From contig JAZHRO010000003.1 in the NCBI GenBank assembly GCA_037157565.1, positions 44,529,001-44,593,000 of the forward strand: a DNA stretch of 64,000 nucleotides. Direction: 5' to 3'. The notes below the pieces were generated by a model. It was not told the DNA's origin. It made no database searches and saw only the letters and a program-made list of their open reading frames with translations. Positions 21,583 to 34,311 of the stretch are shown one piece after another; position 1 is the first letter of the stretch, and every line of letters starts with the position of its first letter. Origin of the DNA: Thalassia testudinum. Its lineage: Eukaryota; Streptophyta; Magnoliopsida; Alismatales; Hydrocharitaceae. The position numbers and the translations under genes are program-made.

Positions 21583-24500
21583 TGATGAGGTGTGGCTCAT
21601 CATAGCTAAAATGCCCAAGTTAAGCTAGAAACTAGGTTAAGCACTATCAAATTAACACAAAGAAAGGGTTAAGCGTGAGAATTACCGGAATTGACCTAAA
21701 ACACCAAATCAGTGTTAAAAGTGCATAATTAGGTCATTTATTGAGATATTCTATTAAAAAATGTAAAATGGTGATCCAATTGCAAATTGAACACACAAAT
21801 GAGTTCAAAAGTTTAAATCAATGTGTAATTAACTTCCTAAATGTTCAATTAAGCTTCCATAAAAACTTGATTGCATTTGGACAACATTAGGGCCTTGCAA
21901 TTAGAGATTCTCATTTAGGTCCTCCATTCATAACATTTCATCCTTAGAAATCTCTCCAAGGAGCTATTTGATACCCGCAAGGACCTATTTACAACATTCT
22001 ATGGACTACTCTAATAGGATTCCTAACCACTTAAGGGTCCCTTTGCTGTTGTTCCACCCCTTCGGTGGGGGGCTTATCCTGCAAAATCACCATTTGAAGT
22101 TGGTGAATGGTAAACCTCTTGGCACACTATTCACATGAAAAACATGGCCCATCCTAGCCGTTCAATCCTTCATCCAACTAATCTATAGTTGCTTGGCAAT
22201 TGAAGCTTCACATGACTCGTCTCGTGGCTTCAACTATACTCCCAGATCCCATCCAATGGCCTACCTTTGATTTAACACATCCCGCATTCCTCTCCTCTCA
22301 TCCTTTCCACCCATAGCGTAATCGCCTAATCTCACCAATGTGGTGAGTGTAATCATTAATCACTCTACTTAAACACTCCCTCAGCTCATGCGCAAAGGAT
22401 TGCTCCCTCCTCCTTGAGTGATCCCTTTGCCTAGTCTCCAATTTCCTCCCCCATTCATCGGCTGCTGGTGACAGAAGTGGCTAGCTGCAGGCCAGGGATC
22501 CCATTCCTCACTGGAGATCTTCCTCATCCCCCTTCGTCGCTATAGTGACCAGCTGCAGCCCAGGCATCCCATTCCTTTACTTAGCTAGGATTTTCATTGC
22601 TTTCATAGATTAGATTTGTTTCTTTCTAGGAGTAGGATTAATTAATGAATTGATTGATGGATTAGATTAGTCTAGGAGTAGATTACATTAAATTCAACTT
22701 CGCCCTCTCTGATCAATTCATATCAGAGAGGTAATTTCTCGTATTCATATCAATTTCCCGATCTCCCCCCTCATCTCACTGTTCACTTTCACTGATCACT
22801 CGTTTTCCACCAATCACCCACCCATCAGAGCATCAAATAAAATCTGATGTTCTTAGGCATTCAGATCTGATTTAAGAGCTCACAATCCATTTGAGGGGTG
22901 CTCCATGCATTCCATCATTCCACAAAGTCCCTCCACCAATTTTGAATGTGAAATCTAATGATTTGTGTTTGTTTTCAGTGGTTTTTATCATGGGATTTAG
23001 ATTCTTTCTTCGTGCTGTCTATGGCATAAGAGAGGATAAATCAGATGTTTATGTGGTTTTCAAGCTTTCCTCAAGAGGGAATGAATCCCAAATTTTTCAG
23101 AATATATTTTAGATACTCTTGATGTGGTTTTAACGCATTGAATTCTTAATTTGCATCCTTATCTTACGTTGTCTATAATATAAGATGAGGTGCACATTAG
23201 GATTTCAAGAAAGTTTTGGGGAAGACTGATTTGAATTTCTCCTGGTTTTCTCACTAAGTAGAAGAGTTTTCAGATTAGTATCATAAGTTTTTGAAGTGTT
23301 GATGATAGTTGCATCACATGAAGGTGCTTTTGAAGGAGTTTTCATTGCTTGAACTTATGATTTTTGATCTCAAATCCCCATTTTAGTACATTAAACAACT
23401 GCTACAGCAACAACATTTTATGGGATTAACTCTTATTTCAAGCATTGGAAAGTTTTAACATGATTTTTTATTGGAATTCTTGATCTGATTTGATCACTTC
23501 TACTCTACTCTCTATAGTAGTAGTAGGATGATTAGATCAGAGTTTTTACATTTTGGATCCCAAATCTCATTCTTTTTTTAGTTTAATTATTCTGATTGGG
23601 GTTTGCAATGCATTTGATGCTTAGTTTTAATCTATTACCTTTGCATTGTCTCTAATGTAAGTTAATGATCAAAACTAAAGTGATTAAGATTTTTGGGACT
23701 CTTCTGATGTTGTTTATTTCCTGATTTTAAGATGAGTTTTAAGATGAGAATTGTTCCTTGATATGGACAGTAATGATCCAAGTTCAAACTTTCTCAAGTC
23801 TGATCTTGGATGACTCATACATTGAATTTCTCATTAGATCTGTTAGACCTGAGCAATGGCTGCACAACAGCCCTTTGAAAATGTTCTTAAGATGTCTGGA
23901 GCTGCTACTACAGGTGATGGTACTGCTCTGCTGAATCCCAACAGCAGCACTGCTGCTATTGTCTGAGGCTGTTGCTACAGCTGTTGCTCCTGCTAGATGA
24001 TCAGAATTGATGGGGTAGTGGCTAGGATTTGAATTCTCTTAGATAGTTGATATGTGTATTAGTGTGCACTTAATGTGTACAAGCTTTCATGTATGATTAA
24101 TGAACTTCAAATCTCTTTCGGATAGATTGTATTGTGATTTGAGTCTTTTGTCAGCTAACATGCATGCATAATTGCCCAATATTAGAAATTGATGAAATTT
24201 GTAATAGAAATTGGGTTTAACTGTCCATATACTTCTTATATGTTGTGTTGGATGTTCTTGAATGTTTAAAACTCATGTTCAGCCAATAGAACTCACTCTA
24301 GTGACTTAGGATTCACATGAAACATTCCTTTTAGGCGTTGAATGTACTTCCTTTGTAAATAAATAAAAATAGTACAAAAAATTCAAAAAAATAAAATAAA
24401 TGTGTAGCAACTAGGATTAGGTATATTTTTAAGTGTATACCAAGTTTCAAGGTCATTTGAACCCCTTGCTTGGTAGAACATAACAACCGACAGTTCAGTA

Positions 24501-26655
24501 TACCTTTAGACTTAGTAAAAGACTCCAAACATAAAAAAATTACAAAGACACTCTATTTCTCTCATCTCTCTTTCTCTCTCTCACCTCCTACCTCTATAAA
24601 ACCCATAAAAATCATAAAAAGTAGACAAACTTCAAAAATACACAAAAACACTATGTATATTGTGCAAATACATGTATATATAAGCTATTTACTAAGTTAA
24701 AGATTTGTATATAGTGTTTAACGTATATAAAATATATATATAACTTATGTACATATTCTACAATATAAATTAAATATTTAAGATAATTTAAATTGTATAT
24801 AACCGCTTTATATACTTAACTATTAATTATTTTAACTTATATGTAGTATAATCTATGTAAACTAATAAACTCCTATAAATAACATTATTTACTACTGATA
24901 CTGTACATATGTATATATCTATGTCTAATGTACATTAATATACTTGTAACATAATTTAATCATATATATACAATAAATAATTAATTTATTAAGTTATCAA
25001 GTAAGTTACTAAGTTAAATTAGAGTAAATTAGTAAATTAAGTTATTAATGAACTAATTTTTACTATACATTTGTATTATAGTATTTTAAGTAATTTAAAA
25101 ATATTTATAATTTATTATACTATTTATACTTAATTTAAATGTAAAACACACTGAAATCACTTATTTAAATGGTTATAAATTAAAATAAAACATGTAAAAT
25201 ATAGTAAAAATATGTATTAAATACTATATTATGTATATTAACTCTGTAATAAGTTAATTTGATAATTAATTAACTAATTTATACTGTAATTAGAAAACAA
25301 AATCTTAATTTAACTTGTATAAAGTGTAAACTTTAGCCAATTTATTTATATCGTAAATATAATTATTTTTGTAAATAAAATAAATAATTATATAGCCATA
25401 TATAAAGGCTTTACATACATATAATTTATTTGGATAAAGGAATTAAAATCACACACTAGTGCGCTGGAGTAGCAGTGCCTAGAGGCAGCACAATAGTGCC
25501 ACATCATGGGTCTGCAAGCGCCCGATGTGCTTTAAATTGTTTTTGTGTTTCGCTCCCCTCAGTCGTCAAGTGTCGAGCGCTAGTTATCACATACCCTCTC
25601 CCCTCTACCTCTATTCTCAGAGCATGAATGAATTGAGATTGAACATTTGGTGAGACGCATGGGCTGGGAGCCATGCACTGTGCGTGGGCCTAAGTGGGCC
25701 TATTAACAAGCCTAAAACAAGATTAAAGCACCTAATTAAAGAATTAGGGCAGCTCTAGTAGAGGTCTGGTCCCACTCGTGAGGGTACTGTGTATCTCTCG
25801 GAAAGGTTGCCCGCCAATTAATTAACATAATTTTGCCATTAAGGATGATTAAATAAGGTGATTAACAAAGAAGAAATGGCATTTGAAATCGGATAAGTGT
25901 CTGAAGAGACCTTGTGCCTCTATGAGTTGTGTGTGTGCATGTCCATATGTGTATTAGATAGTATATATTTATATATGTATATTGATAACGTATATAGTAT
26001 ATATGTAAATAATATAAGGTAGTGTATATAGAGTATATATAATGTAATATGTTTGAGCTCTATCTTGTATATAAATAACATCAGAGCTTTAGTGACAGAT
26101 ATAAACGTCACTGTAGATTGTATATATGTTATAGAACCTATTTTTACCTTAGCTTATATATATAGGTTTTCTATGTTTTAGCGACACTTATATATGTCCC
26201 TTTACATACATTATATGTTACTATATATGTAGGTATATTAAGTTAAGTTAGTATAGTATATATTATTACTTATTATTGTACATATATCTAAGTATTAGTA
26301 TTATAAGATGTAAATAAAGAGTATAGGGTATTTAATTATGGTTTTTGATGCATGTTTGTAGATAGTTGTTTTCAAGCATTGTATTGATTTGTAATTCATT
26401 CTTGTGTATACAATTGTTTCATTCTTTGATTATTACATTCATTCATAATTGTACATAAAACCAATCTTTTTGGAATTAAAGAATCTTATTAGACATAGAG
26501 AGTGATGTATATCAATAACTGCCTCCTAGTGAATGACCTGGAATAAACCAGTAAAAATTAAGTATATAAATAAAATTGACACAACAACGGTTTGTATTTG
26601 TGACATATACTACAACAACAACCCTTTTTGTACGAACCAGTAGTCGACGACCACA
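21583..26655 (+). mobile_element. LTR-B of the LARD array (complete, 5,073 bp)
   Basis: The LTR starts with the inverted repeat TGATGAGGTGTGGCTCATCA and ends CCACA, five bases before the primer-binding site. It carries a TATA box at 24,595, a CTG/CAG-rich patch (23,890-24,000) that varies between copies, and a very AT-rich stretch (24,640-25,440). Homologous blocks recur in order in LTR-C, LTR-D and LTR-E. A small open frame at 22,891-23,112 recurs in other copies only because the DNA is repeated. Confidence 0.85.
24595..24602 (+). promoter_or_regulatory. TATA box of LTR-B
   Basis: TATAAAAC follows a pyrimidine-rich run (CTCTCTCACCTCCTACCTC) about 3,012 bases into the LTR. It is kept at about the same offset in LTR-D and LTR-E. 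Confidence 0.6.
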
Positions 26656-26660
26656 ATTTT

Positions 26661-26678
26661 TGGCGCCCTTGTCAGGGA
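26661..26678 (+). other. Primer-binding site of the LARD unit B
   Basis: TGGCGCCCTTGTCAGGGA lies five bases after the LTR end. It differs slightly from the tRNA-Asp-type TGGCGCCGTTGCCGGGGA. Confidence 0.75.
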
Positions 26679-26743
26679 CAAAAGCTCAACAACAGTGCTT
26701 TATTGTGATTGTTTGACGAATGTCGCAGAAAGTCGATTATTTT

Positions 26744-26761
26744 TGGCACCATTGCCAGGGA
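26744..26761 (+). other. Second primer-binding-site-like motif, unit B
   Basis: TGGCACCATTGCCAGGGA, again after a T-run, lies 83 bases downstream of the first site. The pair is kept in unit D at the same spacing (56,241 and 56,324). Confidence 0.7.
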
Positions 26762-28280
26762 GGCAACTATCTATAAGCCAAAATTATTTTTTAATTCTTT
26801 ATTTGTATATATTTTTCTTTGTATATAAACATTCATTCATTCTTTCGTTCATATTCTTCATTGTATATAGTGATTCTTTTATTCATATTCCTTGTTGCAT
26901 AAACATTCATTTATTTGTCATATTCTTTGATTCTTTTTGTAAATTGATTTTGACTAGTCATTTTTCTTTTGTCGTGCCTTCATGGTACCAGAGGAGTTGG
27001 AGGAGAATGACTACTTCCCAGTGGACCTGCTTCTTAATTTTTCTTTGACTTCAGGACTTCTTTTATGAAGCCATGTTTAGAATAGATGAGACATTAGGAT
27101 TTAGGTTTAGATTTTATTCTTATTTTTAGGATTCTTTGTATAGTCATAAGTTGTGAGAGCATGTTCTCACACATTTGATGTTATAATGTGGACTATGGAC
27201 ACTCATTTATTCTTTTATTCTTTTTCGTTTTAGGTTTTTCAACTTTATCTTTCAATTTTATTTGATTTATTGCATTAAAATACAAAAAAAAATTCAAAAT
27301 TGAAAAAGACCAAAACTATTTCATATTTACTTATCTAGCAGCAGCATGACATAGGTATGCCATCCTAAGATTGCATTAATTCCTGCTAGATTTACTTTAT
27401 GTCAATGTGCATTAATTGTTGAGAGCTAGAGCTAGGTATGATTTCTAACTTTCTTAAGTTTCTGCCATCGTTGCAATCGACGTAATTAAGCAAGACCACA
27501 ATTTGTTTGCAAAAATTAAAAAGTGAGACCAGCTGCATGAAATTCACTCCTAAAGAGAACCTAATTCAAAGTGTGACTCAATTAAATTCTCTGAAACCTT
27601 GTGTGGTTTTTAATTGAGATTCTGTTGATTGATTCTATCATGTACACACTACATGATCACATAAGCTACACAAAAACACACTTCTATCTTATCTCTCAGT
27701 GCACCCATAGGAACTTGGATTCGCATGCCAGTCTTATCCAAGCTCTGGGTGGATTTAGAGGTTTGCACATCATTAGGTTTTTTTTAGGATGCGTACAGTT
27801 GCATTGATAATATATGTTTGCGCACTATATTTTTCGTAGCAAACCAATAGAAAAAATTCATGACTTTTGTCTTGCTTGAATGCTGTGGTCATGATTCTGA
27901 GATTGAGATTTTGTTTCGTTGGATTGATTTTGCCATGAGTTTGTGACTGCTTCATGAAATGTTTTGAAAAATAAGAACTCATGGATGGTAGATTTTCTTG
28001 ACACCAATCACTTGTACTTCTTTTAGGTACTGATGCCCAAGTCACCTACACTTCCTCCTTCTCACAGTTTCTTTCAGGGAAGAAACTATGAACGATCCAT
28101 TTGTGACACTACTATCCTGGAAGAACCATTGTTCCTCAATATTCAGATCCTTGTGCACCTTACTCAGATCAGCAATCACCTCTTCTTCCCAACCCAAATT
28201 CATCATCTTCTTCTTAACTCTGCTTGAACTGATTGAAGAGGTGGAAGCAGTAGATTATTTCTCGATATACTCTGTATGTT

Positions 28281-28393
28281 TACTTGGACCTTGAGCCAAG
28301 TAATTTTGAGATGATTTGATTCTGTCTACTTGGACTTTGATCCAAGTATCCCTGATTTGATACCCACTTTCTACTTGGGCCTTGTACCAAGTA
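28281..28393 (+). repeat. Triple hairpin block, INT-B
   Basis: Three 22-nt hairpins start at 28,281, 28,327 and 28,372. Each has arms TACTTGG and CCAAGTA around an 8-nt loop such as ACCTTGAG. The spacing of 45-46 bases suggests a tandem origin. Confidence 0.9.
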
Positions 28394-28857
28394 TCTAACT
28401 CTAATTCTGATGCATATTGATTATGGAGACATTCTTCACCTTTGAGATTGACAAACCCCATTCCATTCTTCATGATCCAAATCTTTCATTATGCTTCATT
28501 GACTTGTCAATTCTCACCCATCTTTTTTGGCTCCTACATTCTTGACACTTTACTGGGTTTACACCTAGTTGAAGGCGTTAAACTTAGCAAACCTATTCCT
28601 TGTACATAGTTGTTTTCACCTTTCTTGCATTAGGTGTCTACCTATGCATTTTTAGCATACATTCATTATCACATATGTTATGCATTTCACTTCTTATCCC
28701 GACTTTCCACTCTGATCTTGTATCAGACTTGAAATCGTCTGCACAGGGATTTTATCTCTTCATTCCGACTTCCTTTCATCACCCAGTCTAAAATAGTGAA
28801 AGGAAAAGCATGCATTTGCATCCATCCTATTCATACAATGAGGACATTACATCATTT

Positions 28858-28893
28858 AAGCAAGGGGGTGTAAATGGTGAATCATTTACTGAA
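28858..28893 (+). other. Internal polypurine tract plus hairpin, INT-B
   Basis: AAGCAAGGGGG is followed by TG and a hairpin with arms GTAAATG and CATTTAC. The layout copies that of a polypurine tract followed by an LTR start. Confidence 0.6.
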
Positions 28894-29406
28894 ATGCAAT
28901 TATAGGCACACCTATAATGTATATAGTATAGTATTATCAAAAATACTAAAAAATAGAAAAATTTTGAAAATTTTGAAAAAAAAAATTACAAAGTGAAAAA
29001 TACAAAAAAAAGACAAAAAAATAAAAATTCCAAAAATACAATAAGGGACGATCGGAATGTACCTATTGTTGAGGGAGAATTCCAATACAGAAAAAACATT
29101 GAGGAGAGAAAAAGTTTTGAAAAGAAATACAAGTATTTAACTATGATCTTCTACCTGAAAACAAAAATAGAATAAGTGTTTATGGACATTCAACCTTTGC
29201 TAGTTAGACTTTCCGAGCAACTGCAACTTGATTTGCTCAGGCTTTAGCTTAATACACTTTAAGCTTTGACAAGATAGAACACAATCTCTCCTAACTTAGG
29301 ACGTATTCTTGTACCTGAGTCACCAGTACAGGATTCGCTGGTTTGCTTTGGCTTAGGAGTCTAAGTAACCTTGGTTTACACGACATAGTGTCGGGAAAGA
29401 CCTTGT

Positions 29407-30696
29407 TGTTTAAGTGTGAAATTCGTCGTTGTTCAAGATATGCGTTGTAGTATTGGACAAATGCGCTTCAACGGCTGAGAGAGAAAGAGCCTAAATCCAT
29501 GCGCATGCCTCAAATGCAGACGTAACGCATTGGGCGAAGGCATTACGCAAAGGCGGAGGTGCGAGTTTGAGCCTCTTCAAGCACTCAAATAGACTGTAAG
29601 TGGGTGCGGGCGAAATTCGCTTGTTGGATGTGGCGTAGACAGTGGATGAAGTGGCGACGTGGCACGACCTAGGTGCACGGATCACGCACGTGCGATTGAA
29701 TGCACGTTTGAATGCCCTATCGCATGCAGGAGTGTGATAAGGCATGATCAAGGCGCGGGTAAGATGGATTCTAAGTCGTCCAATTTCATGATCGGATGGC
29801 TAAGGATTTTTGAATGTGCGTAGGCATTGAGGCGTGGGGAGAGGAGGAGGCGTGGCGTTCGCGTGACCTACGCCCACGTTTGGGGTCATTAGTGATGCTT
29901 TAATCCATCACTAATGACCCTGAATTAATGTTTTCAAGTGTAAAATGTCCAATTGCCCTTAATCCCTACAACTATAAAAGGAGACCCCTACCACTCGAAT
30001 TTCTCATTCCTTCCTCTCTTCTCTCACCCCCTCCAAAGCTCTAAGAGCTTGTCCGGAACTCGGGATGCTCCATTAGAGTTAAAAATATAATTTTTTCCAC
30101 CTTCTCACCTCCTTCATGGAGCATCCCGTGGTTTTCTTCTCACTACCGTTCGGGAAGCGGATCCCGCTGCGACATCGCCCTGCCCCATCCTCCATCGTCC
30201 ATCATCGTTCTCCTTCTTCCTGCATCTCACCACCTTTGTCCAGGAGCTCCATCAACACGACTAGTCCTCCAAGCAACCGTCGAGGAGGATAACTTCTCTC
30301 CACCTTCTTTTTACCTCTTTCTAGAGTAGATTTACTGCTTTCTAGTTATAATCTTTCCAGCTTTCTAGCGTAATGATTAGTTGTAATGAACATCACTTGA
30401 TGATTGTGAAATTCATGTTTATTCTCTCTATTTTGTCATGTAAATATTCTTTCTCTCTCTTTTATTCATTATTATTTAAGTAGATAGCTAGTTTAGATTC
30501 AATTCAACCAGCTAATTTGCTTCGTGAGAAATAAAACAAATGTGGTCTTTAGTTAAACATCCACCTCCTTGTGTTTGACCAAGAATTCCTTTCGAGTTTT
30601 GGCAAAATTTATCTGTTGGTAGTTTTTCTTGCAAATCATACTATAACGATGGGCTTTTCAAACTCAACCTTTTTACGATGATTTTCTGCTACAACA
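29407..30696 (+). mobile_element. Inserted solo LTR of unknown family
   Basis: The segment starts TGTTTAAG, ends CTACAACA and has a TATA box (TATAAAAG at 29,973-29,980) followed by a leader-like region. It is foreign to the LARD, which breaks off on its left in the internal domain and resumes on its right about 1.27 kb into an LTR. No target duplication is found, as expected if flanking DNA was lost. The open frame at 29,491-29,751 (minus) has no family resemblance. Confidence 0.55.
29973..29980 (+). promoter_or_regulatory. TATA box of the inserted LTR
   Basis: TATAAAAG in the context CAACTATAAAAGGAGACCCC is a strong match to a plant core promoter. A CT-rich stretch (about 30,003-30,033) follows. 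Confidence 0.65.
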
Positions 30697-33600
30697 CCCA
30701 ACCATCAAAGCATCAAATCAGATCTAATGTTCTTGGGCATTTAGATTTGATTTGAGTGCTCACAATCCATTTGAGGGACTCTCCATGCATTCCATCATTC
30801 CACACAGTCCCTCCACTGATTTTGAATGTGAAATTTGATGATTTGGGTTTGCTTTCAGTGGTTTTTATCATGGGATTTAGATTCTTTCTTCATGCTATCT
30901 ATAGCATAAGAGAGAGGACAAATTAGATGTTTATGTGATTTTCAAGCTTTCCTCAAAAGGGAATGAATCCCAAATTTTTCAGAATGTATTTAAGATACTC
31001 TAAATGTGGTTTTAACGCATTGAATTCTTAATTTGCATCCTTATCTTACATTGTCTATAATGTAAGATGAGGTGCACTTTAGGATTTCAAGAAAGTTTTG
31101 GGGAAGACTGATCTGAATTTCTAATGGCTTTCTCACCAATTAGAAGAGCTTTTAGATTACCATCATGAGTTTTTGAAGTGTTGATGATGGTTGCACCACG
31201 TAAAAATGCTTTTGAAGGAGTTTTCATTGCTTGAAAGTATGATTTTTGATCTAAAATCCCCAATTCAGTACATTAAACAGCTACTACAGCAGTGACATTT
31301 TAAGGGATTAACTCTTATTTCAAGCATTGGAAAGTTTTAACATGATTTTTTATTGGAATTCTTGATCTGATTTGATCGCTTCTACTCTACTGTCTATAGT
31401 AGTAGTAGGATGATTAGATCAGAGTTTTTACATTTTGGATCCCAAATCTCATTATTTTTTGAGTTTAATTATTCTGACTGAGCTTTGCAAAGCATTTGAT
31501 GTTTAGTTTTAATCTATTACCTTTGCTATGTCTATATTGTAAGGTAATGATCAAAACGAAAGTGATTAAGATTTTTGGGACTCTTTTGATGATGTTTATT
31601 CCTTTATTTTAAGATGAGAATTGTTCTTTGATTTGGACAGTAATGATCGAAGATCAGACTTTGATTCATATATTGAATTTCTCATAAGATCTGTTAGATT
31701 TGAGTGTGTAGCCCTTTGAAATTGTACATAAGACATCTGGAGCTGCTATTGCAGTTGCTGTTGTTGCTCAGCTGAATCCCAGTAATAGTACTACTGCTAT
31801 TGTTTGAAGCTACTGCTACAGTTGTTGCACTTGCTGGATGATCGGAACTAATGGGGTAGTGGTTGGGATTTGAATTGTCTTAGATAGTTGATATGCGTAT
31901 TAGTGTGCACTTAACATGTACAGGCTTTCATGTATGATTAATGAACTTTAAATCACTTTCAGATAGCTTGTATTGTGATTTGAATCTTTTGTCACCTAAC
32001 ATGCATGCATAACAGCCCAATGTTAGGAATTGATGAAATTTGCAATAGAAATTGGGTTTAACTATCCATATACTACTTATATGTGGTGTTGGATATTCTT
32101 GAATGTTTAAAAGTCATGTTCAGCACATAGAACTCACTCTACTACCTTAGGATTCACATCAAACATCTCTTTTAGGCCAAGAATGTACTTCTTTTGTAAA
32201 TAAATAAAAACACTATAAAAAATCCAAAAAACAAATGTGTAGCGAGTAGGATTAAATATACTTTTAAGTGTATACCAAGTTTGAAGGTCATCTGAACCCC
32301 CGACTTGGAAGAACATAACAGTCGACAGTTTAGTATAGCTTTAGACTTAATAAAAGACTCCAAACCTTAAAAAATTACAAAAACACTATTTCTCTCATCT
32401 CTCTTTTTCTCTTTCACCTCCTACCTCTATAAAACCCTTAAAAACAATAAAAAGTAGAAAAATTCAAAAATACAAAAAAACACTATGTATATTGTGTAAA
32501 TATATATAAGCTATTTACTAAGTTACAGATATGTATGTGGTGTTTAATGTATATAAATTATATATATCTCTTATGGACATATTCTACAATATAAATTAAA
32601 TATTTAAGATAACTTAAATTGTATATAACCTATTTATATACTTAACTATTAATTATATTAACTTATATGTACTGTAAGCTATGTAAACTAATAAACTCCT
32701 ATAAATAATATTATTTACTACTGATACTGTACATATGTATATACCTATGTATAATGTACATTAATATACCTGTAACATAATTTAATAATATATATACAAT
32801 AAATGATTAATTTATTATGTTATCAAGTAAGTTACTAAGTTAAATTAGAATAAATTAATAAATTAAGTTATTAATGAACTAATTTATACTATACATTTGT
32901 ATTATAGTATTTTAAGTAATTTAACTATACTTATAATGTATTATACTATATATACTTAATTAATTGTAAAACACACTAAAATCACATATTTAAATGCATA
33001 TAAATTAAAATAAAACATGTAAAATATAATAAAAATCTTTATTAAACACTTTATTATGTATATTAACTTTGTAATAAGTCAATTTCACAATCAATTAACT
33101 AATTAATACTTTAATTAGTGAATAAACTCTTAATTTAACTTGTATAAAGTGTAAACATTAGCCAATTTATTTATGTAGTAAACATAACTATTTTTTTAAA
33201 TAAAATAAATAATTATATAGCCATGTATAAGGGCTTTACATACATATAATTTATTTGGAAAATGAAATTAATTTGGGCCCTCAAATCGAAGGCTAAATCA
33301 AGCTAAATCACACACTGGCGTGCTGGAGCAGCAGCTCCTGAAGGTGGCACAATAGTGACACATCGTGGCTATGCAAGCATCCAATGTGCTTTAAATTATT
33401 TTTGTGTTTCACTCCCCTCATTCATCAAGCATCGAGCATTACTTATCACATACCCTCTCCCCTCTATTCTCGAAGCATGAATGAATTGAGATTGAACATT
33501 TGGTGCGGTGCATGGGCTGGGAGTTGTGCACTGTGTGTGGGCCTAATTGGGCCTATTAATGAGCCTAAAACGACATTAAAGCACCTAATTAAAGAATTAT

Positions 33601-34311
33601 GGTGGCTCTAGTAGTGGTTTGGAACGACCCGTGAGGGTGTTGTGTATCCCTCGAAAAGGCCACCCATGAATTAATTAATATAATTTTCCCATTAAGGAGA
33701 ACTAATTAAGGTGATTAAAAAAGAAGAAAGGGCATCTGAAATCGGATAAGTGTCTGAGGAGGCCTTGTGCCTCTATGAGTTGTGTGCGTGCATGTGTATA
33801 TATGTATTAGATAGTATATATGTATATTGATACAGTATATAGCATATATGTAAATAATATAATGTAGTGTATATAGAGTATATATAGTGTAATATGTTTA
33901 AGCTCTATCATGTATATAAATAACATTAGAGATTTAGTGGCAGATATAAACATCACTGTAGATAACATATATGTTAGTAAAGAACCTATTTTTACCTTAG
34001 CTTTTTTATATAGTTTTGCTAAGGTTTAGCGACACTTATATATGTCCCTGTACACACATTATATGTTACTGTATATTTGATTATCTTAAGTTATTTTAGT
34101 ATAGTATATATTACTACTTATTATTGTACATATATCGAAGTAGTAGTATTATAAGATGTAATAGAAAGTGTAGAGTATTTAATTATGGTTTTTGATGCTT
34201 GTTTGTAGATATTTGTTTTCAAGCATTGTATTGATTTGTAATTCATTCTTATGTATACAATTGTTTCATTCTTTGATTATTACATTCATTCATTCATAAT
34301 TGTACATAAAA
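30697..34311 (+). mobile_element. LTR-C of the LARD array, both ends lost
   Basis: This matches LTR-D from about its base 1,270 onward and stops about 190 bases before its end. The left part was replaced by the LTR at 29,407-30,696. On the right the sequence jumps directly into the internal domain at about 34,312. A TATA box is kept at 32,428-32,435 (CTATAAAACCC). The CTG-rich patch lies near 31,740-31,840. Confidence 0.8.
32428..32435 (+). promoter_or_regulatory. TATA box of LTR-C
   Basis: TATAAAAC follows the same CT-rich run as in LTR-B. Confidence 0.5.

Larger units (their letters stand above)
26656..29406 (+). other. INT-B, LARD internal domain, 3' truncated
   Basis: This non-coding internal domain runs from the primer-binding site to an abrupt break at 29,406. 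It carries the triple hairpin block (28,281-28,393) and the internal polypurine tract (28,858). Small open frames at 27,601-27,807 and 28,033-28,227 have relatives in INT-C or INT-D but no recognisable domain. About 850 bases present at the 3' end of INT-D, including the polypurine tract, are missing. Confidence 0.75.

Noticed and set aside
22891..23112. Small open frame recurring at 52,456 and 61,127 (MR[GD][AS]PCIPSFHK...)
   Set aside because: It recurs because the whole LTR is repeated. The copy near 30,780 is broken, and flanking non-coding DNA is equally conserved.
26744..26761. Second primer-binding-site-like motif as the true LTR boundary
   Set aside because: The sequence before it does not end in CA and lacks the 5-base spacer pattern seen at the other LTR ends, whereas the first site fits both.
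28033..28227. Open frame MPKSPTLPPSH..., with a relative at 37,745
   Set aside because: It is not kept in INT-D and has no recognisable domain. Another frame gives a Pro/Ser/Asn-rich string that might be a gag relic, but stops interrupt it.
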